A stretch of 12,076 bases of DNA, taken from the NCBI GenBank assembly GCA_902575725.1, contig CACGSS010000013.1:1-12076 (forward strand), read 5' to 3'. Under the pieces are notes generated by a model that saw only the letters and a program-made list of their open reading frames with translations, had not been told where the DNA came from and did not search any database. A program made the position numbers and the translations under genes. Each line of letters begins with the position of its first letter. The first letter of the stretch is position 1. This document shows, piece after piece, positions 7,390 to 12,076 of the stretch. This DNA comes from an uncultured Alphaproteobacteria bacterium (GTDB taxonomy: Bacteria > Pseudomonadota > Alphaproteobacteria > HIMB59).

Positions 7390-7649
7390 TTATTCATCAT
7401 TTTGTGCTTTGCCAAAGATATTCCATTTTTTATTTTAAAATCATATGACTCCTCAAATGATGATAATTGCCAACCAGAAAGTCTATTTTTTAACTCGGAA
7501 ATATTATTTATTTTCCATTCATTTGTCGTATTTTCCTCTTTCCATATCGCTTTTTCTTCAGAAGTTCTAGCACAGCCATAACAATATCCGGTAGATGGAT
7601 CTGTTTTGCATATTGATATACAAGGTGAAATAATTTTTTCCATCGACAT
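7386..7649 (-). CDS. DUF1289 family protein
   Basis: An 87-residue protein of the DUF1289 family, small cysteine-motif proteins of unknown function in proteobacteria. The diagnostic core is SPCISICKTDPSTGYCYGCARTSEE at residues 8-32; its cysteines C10, C14, C23 and C26 form CX3C-X8-CX2C, which could bind zinc or an iron-sulfur cluster. The family's IAxW position reads KAIWKE, and the usual ISELKNRLSGW-like helix follows. Residues about 62-87 extend past the family core. Two starts are possible, ATG 7649 or ATG 7643 (MEKI). A TATAAT immediately upstream of 7649 would place transcription at about 7643, favouring the shorter form as a leaderless start. It is the first gene of the five-gene operon. 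Confidence 0.86.
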   Translation of the reverse strand: MSMEKIISPCISICKTDPSTGYCYGCARTSEEKAIWKEENTTNEWKINNISELKNRLSGWQLSSFEESYDFKIKNGISLAKHKMMNK

Positions 7650-7655
7650 ATTATA
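7650..7655 (-). promoter_or_regulatory. candidate -10 element of the DUF1289-to-exonuclease operon
   Basis: A perfect TATAAT on the minus strand abuts the ATG at 7649. A normal 6-7 nt spacing puts the transcript start at about 7643, exactly on the second in-frame ATG. The upstream hexamer at 17-18 bp (AATGAT or CAATGA) is a poor -35, so other factors or chance are possible. Confidence 0.4.
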
Positions 7656-7715
7656 TCCAAATAAACCCTAATATCATTGAAAATAATTTTTAAAATTGAA
7701 TTAAAAAAATGCTAA

Positions 7716-7743
7716 TTGAAATATTAAAAAATTATTGTAGTTT
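7716..7743 (+). promoter_or_regulatory. candidate sigma-70-type promoter for tRNA-Asn
   Basis: TTGAAA at 7716-7721 and TAGTTT at 7738-7743 are separated by 16 bp, and would start transcription near 7750, a few bases before the mature tRNA 5' end at 7754. The rest of the 104 bp gap (7650-7753) is AT-rich and holds nothing else I can identify besides the divergent -10 element. Confidence 0.4.
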
Positions 7744-7753
7744 GATGCAACGT

Positions 7754-7828
7754 TCCGCAGTAGCTCAGCGGTAGAGCATTCGGCTGTTAACCGACAGGTC
7801 GTAGGTTCGAATCCTACCTGCGGAGCCA
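7754..7828 (+). tRNA. tRNA-Asn (anticodon GTT)
   Basis: A complete 75-nt tRNA with encoded CCA. The acceptor stem TCCGCAG (7754-7760) pairs with CTGCGGA (7818-7824), followed by discriminator G7825 and CCA. The D arm is GCTC/GAGC, and the anticodon loop CTGTTAA carries GTT at 7786-7788, which reads Asn codons. The T arm is GTAGG-TTCGAAT-CCTAC. The first anticodon-stem pair is a T/C mismatch. The EamA transporter gene begins only 7 nt after the CCA, so the two are probably co-transcribed and separated by 3' processing. Confidence 0.97.
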
Positions 7829-7835
7829 GTTTCTT

Positions 7836-8747
7836 ATGAACTCCAAACATTTCTTATCTACTTTATGTCTCATAGTAGCATCAATAATTTGGGGTACTGC
7901 ATTTGTGGCTCAAACTACAGGAATGGAATTTATTGGTCCACTAACTTTTACAAATATGCGTTTTTTAATTGGTGGAATAATAGTATTACCTTTTGCTTTT
8001 TATGAAATAAATAAAATTAAAAATCTTAAAAATAAAAAAAAATTTATATTCGTAGTTCTTTTAACTGGTTTAAGTTTATTATTAGGGACTTACCTTCAAC
8101 AATACGCTTTACAGTATACTAAAGTAGGAAATGCAGCTTTCTTAACTATATTATATGTTCCATTTGTTCCTATAATATCAAGATTATTTTTAAAAAAGAA
8201 AATACACTGGAGTATTTGGCTATCCGTATCAATATGTCTCGTAGGGTCTTATTACTTAACTCTTGAAAATAGTTTTGAAGCACAATTTGCTGATGTACTT
8301 GTAATTATATGTGCTTTATTTTTTGCAATACATTGCATTTTAATTGATGAATACTTTGAAATTATAAATGCACCATTTACCTTAGCATCATCTCAATTTC
8401 TATTATGTTTTTTTTATAGTTTGCCATTTATATTCATTTTTGAAAATCCTACTATTGACGGGATATCAAAAGAAATCTTTGAGCTTTTATATGTAGGTGT
8501 AATGTCAAGTGGGATTGCTTATACTCTACAAGTTTTTGGTCAAAGGTATGTAAAACCCTCTACAGCAGCAATTACATTTTCTCTTGAAGGTGTATTTGGA
8601 TCGTTAGCAGCTTGGGTTATTCTTTCTCAATTTTTGACAAATGTTCAGATTTTTGGTTGTTTTTTAATACTTATTGGTGTGCTCGTAGCACAACTTTTAC
8701 CCTTAATTAACAAAGAAGCAGCCTTAAATAGGTTTTATAGTGAATAA
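7836..8747 (+). CDS. EamA/DMT family transporter
   Basis: A 303-residue inner-membrane protein with about ten spans in two EamA repeats. Repeat 1 opens with the family signature VASIIWGTAFVAQ (about 14-26), followed by MRFLIGGIIVLP and the conserved GTYLQQYALQYTKVGNAAFL region. Repeat 2 ends with the matching AITFSLEGVFGSLAAWVIL and a final FLILIGVLVAQLL span. Members export amino acids or other small metabolites; the substrate here cannot be read. The ATG at 7836 is the only start retaining span 1. It lies 7 nt behind the tRNA-Asn CCA with no room for a ribosome-binding site, so after tRNA processing the message would be almost leaderless. A TrpB2-type gene follows after 44 bp on the same strand, hinting at a link to amino-acid handling, though that is inference. 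Confidence 0.88.
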   Translation: MNSKHFLSTLCLIVASIIWGTAFVAQTTGMEFIGPLTFTNMRFLIGGIIVLPFAFYEINKIKNLKNKKKFIFVVLLTGLSLLLGTYLQQYALQYTKVGNAAFLTILYVPFVPIISRLFLKKKIHWSIWLSVSICLVGSYYLTLENSFEAQFADVLVIICALFFAIHCILIDEYFEIINAPFTLASSQFLLCFFYSLPFIFIFENPTIDGISKEIFELLYVGVMSSGIAYTLQVFGQRYVKPSTAAITFSLEGVFGSLAAWVILSQFLTNVQIFGCFLILIGVLVAQLLPLINKEAALNRFYSE

Positions 8748-8791
8748 ATAATCCTACTTTTTGTCTAACAAATACAATAAAATTCCTCATT

Positions 8792-10153
8792 ATGAGTGAG
8801 GATAGTAAATTTTTTTTAAAAGACAGTGATGTGCCAAAACAGTGGTACAACCTGGGAGCGGATTTAAAAGAGCCTATGAGCCCACCTTTAAATCCAGGAA
8901 CAAAACAACCAATAGGTCCAGATGACTTAGCGCCTTTATTTCCCATGGAATTAATAATGCAAGAAGTTACCCAAGAGAGGTATATTGATATTCCCGGACC
9001 AGTTTTAGAAGCTTACAGTCGTTGGAGATCTACGCCACTGGTAAGGGCTAGAGCTTTAGAGAAAGCATTAGATACACCAGCCAGAATATATTACAAATAC
9101 GAAGGAGCTAGCCCGTCAGGTAGTCACAAACCAAACACTGCATTAGCTCAGGCTTTTTATAATAAAGAAGCTGGTGTAAAAAAAATAGCAACTGAGACCG
9201 GTGCAGGTCAATGGGGAACAGCATTAAGTTATGCTGGAGCCGTATTTGGAATAGAAATAAAAGTATTCATGGTAAGGGTAAGCTATGATCAAAAACCTTA
9301 TAGGAGAGCTATAATTGAGAGTTATGGTGGTAGTGTTGTAGCCAGCCCGTCTAATGAGACAAATTCAGGCAGAGCCATACTTGAAAAAGATCCTAATAGT
9401 TCAGGTTCACTAGGTATTGCTATATCTGAAGCAGCTGAAGTCGCAGCTACAAATGATGATACAAAATATGCATTAGGTAGTGTTCTTAACCATGTTTTAA
9501 TGCATCAGTCTATAATTGGGCAAGAGGCACTTTTACAAATGGAAATGGCTAATGATTATCCGGACATTGTAATAGGATGTACTGGTGGAGGAAGTAATTT
9601 CTCAGGTTTATGTAATCCTTTTTTAGGAAAAAAATTTAGAGGAGAACAAGATGTTCATGCTATTGCAGTTGAGCCATCTTCTTGTCCTTCTTTAACTAAA
9701 GGTAAATATTCCTATGACTTTGGTGATACTCTAAAATCTGCACCATTGTTAAAGATGCATACATTAGGCTCTGATTTTATGCCATCACCCACACATGTAG
9801 GTGGATTAAGGTATCATGGAATGTCTCCAATGCTATCGCATTTAGTTCATAATGGTCATATGGAACCTCGAGCTTATGGTCAAAAGGAGTGCTTAGAAGC
9901 CGGTATACAATTTGCAAGAACTGAGGGCATTATGCCTGCACCCGAAGCTACTCACGCGATTAAAGGTGCTGTTGATGAGGCTCTAAAGTGTAAAGCCGAG
10001 GGTAAATCAAAAGCTATTTTGTTCAACCTTTGTGGGCATGGTCATTTTGATATGCAAGCATATATGGATTATTTTTCAGGCAATCTTGCTGAAGATAAAT
10101 TCGATACTAAAGCTTTTGAAGAGTCTATGGCATCAATACCAGCTGTAAATTAA
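8792..10153 (+). CDS. TrpB2-type PLP-dependent tryptophan synthase beta-like protein
   Basis: A 453-residue fold-type II PLP enzyme of the TrpB2 / TrpB-like group, longer than TrpB1 (about 400) and carrying the group's N-terminal extension (LGADLKEPMSPPLNPGTKQP, 21-40). K113 in SGSHKPNTA is the PLP Schiff-base lysine. The substrate-binding ETGAGQWG lies at 135-142, the phosphate-binding GCTGGGSNF at 262-270, and a C-terminal CGHGHFD at 414-420 replaces the TrpB1 SGRGDKD. Members can join indole and serine to make tryptophan, but TrpB2 proteins bind TrpA poorly, and some may serve as indole salvage or serine-deaminating enzymes. No trpA or other trp gene is visible here. TACAAT at 8773-8778 is a weak -10 candidate, and no Shine-Dalgarno precedes the ATG. 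The stop overlaps the umuC stop by 4 bp. Confidence 0.9.
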   Translation: MSEDSKFFLKDSDVPKQWYNLGADLKEPMSPPLNPGTKQPIGPDDLAPLFPMELIMQEVTQERYIDIPGPVLEAYSRWRSTPLVRARALEKALDTPARIYYKYEGASPSGSHKPNTALAQAFYNKEAGVKKIATETGAGQWGTALSYAGAVFGIEIKVFMVRVSYDQKPYRRAIIESYGGSVVASPSNETNSGRAILEKDPNSSGSLGIAISEAAEVAATNDDTKYALGSVLNHVLMHQSIIGQEALLQMEMANDYPDIVIGCTGGGSNFSGLCNPFLGKKFRGEQDVHAIAVEPSSCPSLTKGKYSYDFGDTLKSAPLLKMHTLGSDFMPSPTHVGGLRYHGMSPMLSHLVHNGHMEPRAYGQKECLEAGIQFARTEGIMPAPEATHAIKGAVDEALKCKAEGKSKAILFNLCGHGHFDMQAYMDYFSGNLAEDKFDTKAFEESMASIPAVN

Positions 10154-10159
10154 TTTACA
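10144..10159. repeat. 16-bp perfect palindrome spanning two convergent stop codons
   Basis: TGTAAATTAATTTACA is identical to its reverse complement and contains the stop codons of both the TrpB2 gene (+) and umuC (-), so both proteins end Val-Asn. With no loop and no following T-run it is not a standard intrinsic terminator. A protein site or coincidence from overlapping stops is possible. Confidence 0.6.
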
Positions 10160-11424
10160 TTAGGTAGATCATCAAAATTTGATGTATATGCGGGACTTAA
10201 GTTTTGTCGTCTAGTTATGTAAAACTTTTCGTAGTTTTCTTTGGCAACACAAATAGTCCCGCTTCCGTATCTGTTATTTAGATTATCAAATACCTTGTTC
10301 ACCCTAATTTTTTTTAAAATACTCTCTTCTGATTGATGAAAAAATAAATCTCTATTGTATTCTCCCTCTGGGGTTAAGTCTGAGAGTAAAACACCTGCTT
10401 TTTTATATTTAATTTCTGGTCGATAAATAGATTTTAGCGCCTTTATAGCAAATTTAATCGTCTCAAATAAGTCATTTGATGGAGATATAAAATCATAAGT
10501 CCTAGCTGCATGGTATTGTTTATTATTGTTGTTAAATTTATTTGAACGAATAAATGTAGTAATTTTTTTTGCCTGCAAACCATCAGATCTAATCTTTTCT
10601 GAGGCTCTAGTAGCATAAGATATTATTCTTTTCTCTAAATCATGAAAACTTGTTACATAACTTTCGAAAGATCTTGATACTCGACATTGTTTTTTTGGTT
10701 CAGATCTCTCTACTATTGGTATACATATTTCACCATGTAGTTCTCTATAGGTTCTCTCTCCCACTACTCCTAAGTGTTGCCTAACCCACCTTGGGTCTGT
10801 TTTGTATAGATCGTATGCAGTGTAGATACTATTTTTTTGAAGAAATTTCTCTATCCTAGCTCCTATTCCCCAAATATCACCCACCCCTAATACCTTTAGG
10901 GATATTTCTATTTGTTTTTGATTTATAATTTCTACTACTTGGGATCCTAGTTCATCTTTTTTAGCTAGATGGTTTGCTACTTTTGATAAAGTTTTATTAT
11001 TAGCTATTCCTATACTTACAGGTATGCCTATCCACTTCCTTATTGTTTTTTTTATCCCTTCTGCTCTTGAAACAAAACTTCTCTCTGAATATTTATTTAA
11101 TATTAAAAAAGCTTCATCTATAGAATAAACTTCCAATCTATCACAATGCTCTTTTAATACTCCCATTACCCTAGATGAGATATTTCCATATAAGCTGTAA
11201 TTTGATGAAAACACATATACTGGATATTTTTTTATTATTTGTTTTATCTCAAAGAAAGGCACTCCCATTTTAATTCCTAATTTCTTAGCTTCAGAACTTC
11301 TAGCTATGACACATCCATCATTGTTTGATAGAACCACAATAGGTTTTTTACTTAAATCAGGTTTAAAGATAGTCTCACATGAGGCATAAAATGAATTACA
11401 ATCTACTAGGGCTACTATATTCAT
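10150..11424 (-). CDS. umuC: DNA polymerase V catalytic subunit (Y-family)
   Basis: A 424-residue Y-family polymerase that, with cleaved UmuD, performs error-prone translesion synthesis during SOS. The catalytic carboxylates are D8 in VDCNSFYASCE and D103-E104 in YSIDEAF. VSIGIANNKTLSKVANHLAK at 136-155 is the conserved palm/thumb segment, and a helix-hairpin-helix-like KVLGVGDIWGIG follows. NRDLFF at 357-362 sits at the position of the E. coli beta-clamp motif (QLNLF, 357-361) but is degenerate. The C-terminus (QNLSPAYTSNFDDL) matches UmuC rather than DinB. The length is close to E. coli UmuC (422). The frame stays open to 11466, but the start at 11424 fits the family and gives a TAATG junction with umuD; the 14 extra residues would only overlap umuD. 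Confidence 0.95.
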   Translation of the reverse strand: MNIVALVDCNSFYASCETIFKPDLSKKPIVVLSNNDGCVIARSSEAKKLGIKMGVPFFEIKQIIKKYPVYVFSSNYSLYGNISSRVMGVLKEHCDRLEVYSIDEAFLILNKYSERSFVSRAEGIKKTIRKWIGIPVSIGIANNKTLSKVANHLAKKDELGSQVVEIINQKQIEISLKVLGVGDIWGIGARIEKFLQKNSIYTAYDLYKTDPRWVRQHLGVVGERTYRELHGEICIPIVERSEPKKQCRVSRSFESYVTSFHDLEKRIISYATRASEKIRSDGLQAKKITTFIRSNKFNNNNKQYHAARTYDFISPSNDLFETIKFAIKALKSIYRPEIKYKKAGVLLSDLTPEGEYNRDLFFHQSEESILKKIRVNKVFDNLNNRYGSGTICVAKENYEKFYITRRQNLSPAYTSNFDDLPNVN

Positions 11425-11861
11425 TATTTGATAAATTGATGGATAGCACTGGTAACAACTCCCCATATTTCTAATTCTGCGTACTCTGATATTAATATAT
11501 TTTTATATAATGGGTTCTCAGCTTTTAGGATAGCAGAGCCATCTGTCTTGATAACTAGTCTTTTGACAGTTAAGCTTCCCTCAAATATAGCTATTACTAT
11601 ATCTCTACTTTTAGCTTCTAAACTCCTATCCACAACTAATATGTCGCCATCATTAATTCCAGAATCTACCATGGAGTCACCGCTAGCTCTCATTAGAAAA
11701 GTTGATAGGTGATTTTTGATCAATAGTTCTGATAAGCTTAGATTATTTTCTATATAGTCATCAGCTGGGGATGGAAATCCAGCTGAAATCTTAGACAAAA
11801 CATAAGGTACAGACTCAAGGTTGTTGTCCTTATCAGTCTTTACTTGGATATTTTTGTTCAT
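11424..11861 (-). CDS. umuD: SOS mutagenesis protein UmuD (self-cleaving S24 family)
   Basis: A 145-residue LexA-like serine/lysine autoprotease. RecA filaments trigger its self-cleavage, and the product activates UmuC. The cleavage site is SA-GFPSPADDY between A27 and G28 (E. coli uses Cys24-Gly25). The nucleophile is S63 in ASGDSM and the base K100 in LTVKRLV. There is no DNA-binding domain, which separates it from LexA. It is slightly longer than E. coli UmuD (139). It overlaps umuC by one base (TAATG), so the two are an operon. A GAAC-N7-GAAC LexA box covers the start codon and implies SOS control. Confidence 0.95.
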   Translation of the reverse strand: MNKNIQVKTDKDNNLESVPYVLSKISAGFPSPADDYIENNLSLSELLIKNHLSTFLMRASGDSMVDSGINDGDILVVDRSLEAKSRDIVIAIFEGSLTVKRLVIKTDGSAILKAENPLYKNILISEYAELEIWGVVTSAIHQFIK

Positions 11862-11870
11862 ATTTTGTTC
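11856..11870 (-). promoter_or_regulatory. LexA (SOS) box of umuDC, alphaproteobacterial type
   Basis: The minus strand reads GAAC-AAAATAT-GAAC, equal to GTTC-N7-GTTC on the plus strand, the direct-repeat LexA operator known from alphaproteobacteria. The second GAAC is formed by the umuD start itself (ATG AAC). It lies just downstream of TATTAT (11882-11887) and over TATAAA (11872-11877), either of which could be the -10, so bound LexA would block initiation or early elongation. Confidence 0.8.
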
Positions 11871-11881
11871 TTTTATAAACT

Positions 11882-11887
11882 ATAATA
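11882..11887 (-). promoter_or_regulatory. candidate -10 element of umuDC
   Basis: TATTAT on the minus strand would start transcription near 11875, giving a leader of about 14 nt that runs into the LexA box. TATAAA at 11872-11877 is an alternative giving an even shorter leader. No good -35 is seen. The remaining gap up to 11926 is AT-rich with no other feature. Confidence 0.3.
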
Positions 11888-11926
11888 GACCCTAAAGGAA
11901 TAAAAAAAATTTTAAAATAAAACTTA

Positions 11927-12076
11927 TTATTCGTCGCTATGTGAATTTATTTTTTGATTAACAATAGCAAGTTGCTCACATAAAGACTTAGTATGGGAAA
12001 TAAATACGTATAAAACCAAATAAAGAGATATAAAAATTAAAATAAAATCTAAATTAATTAAATTAGGTGTTTTTAG
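11927..12076 (-). CDS. C-terminal part of an unrecognised membrane protein (5' end outside window)
   Basis: The minus strand is open from the right edge to TAA at 11927-11929, with a second TAA directly after. It encodes the last 49 residues of a protein. Residues about 11-26 of the fragment (FILIFISLYLVLYVFI) form a membrane span, followed by a polar tail (SHTKSLCEQLAIVNQKINSHSDE) that may be helical. No start codon lies inside the window. No family is recognisable from so little. It ends 65 bp upstream of umuD on the same strand, and the LexA box and -10 candidate in between suggest umuDC is a separate transcript. Confidence 0.6.
   Translation of the reverse strand, partial: LKTPNLINLDFILIFISLYLVLYVFISHTKSLCEQLAIVNQKINSHSDE

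Noticed and set aside
7754..7828. tRNA-Asn as an integration site (attachment site of a genomic island)
   Set aside because: No integrase gene and no second copy of the tRNA 3' end are visible; the downstream genes look like ordinary chromosomal genes of similar composition.
8707..8946. 79-codon open frame on the minus strand
   Set aside because: It is antisense across the EamA/TrpB2 junction; both plus-strand genes are well supported.

Overview
The window is strongly AT-rich (roughly 70% A+T by eye), gene-dense and has very short intergenic gaps. It looks like a streamlined, probably marine, alphaproteobacterium. The pointers are a GTTC-N7-GTTC type SOS operator at umuDC, a GTP cyclohydrolase II with a long non-catalytic N-terminal region beside a RibD reductase that lacks a deaminase domain, a DUF1289 gene, and an alphaproteobacterial-style tRNA-Asn. 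I cannot assign a genus; SAR11-, HIMB59- or AEGEAN-169-like lineages are guesses from base composition and gene style only. No mobile element, CRISPR array or phage gene is visible, and no stretch over 300 bp lacks a gene.

Layout, left to right. (1) 1-1886: two divergent riboflavin-type genes, a RibD-like reductase running off the left edge (-) and ribA (+), 41 bp apart. (2) 1891-2707 (-): an AhpD-like CxxC protein, a 33-residue single-span membrane microprotein just after it, and an unrecognised 79-residue charged protein. (3) 2770-3963 (+): an MFS transporter with a TTG start. (4) 7649-3956 (-): a compact five-gene operon of DUF1289 protein, GFA/CENP-V-type zinc protein, membrane-anchored alpha/beta hydrolase, long-chain acyl-CoA synthetase and DEDDh exonuclease; every junction overlaps (4, 4, 11 and 1 nt). 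(5) 7754-10153 (+): tRNA-Asn(GTT), an EamA/DMT transporter starting 7 nt after the tRNA CCA, and a TrpB2-type PLP enzyme. (6) 11861-10150 (-): umuD-umuC, joined by TAATG, with an alphaproteobacterial LexA box overlapping the umuD start codon. (7) 11927-12076 (-): the C-terminal end of an unrecognised membrane protein running off the right edge.

Functional reading: mostly housekeeping and stress genes (riboflavin synthesis, peroxide or redox defence, fatty-acid activation, SOS mutagenesis, amino-acid metabolism and export). I found no clear new multi-gene system. The items most worth checking are the divergent RibD-reductase/RibA pair, the microprotein behind the AhpD-like gene, the fully overlapping lipid/exonuclease operon, the LexA box at the umuD start, and several -10 elements placed so that transcripts would be nearly leaderless.
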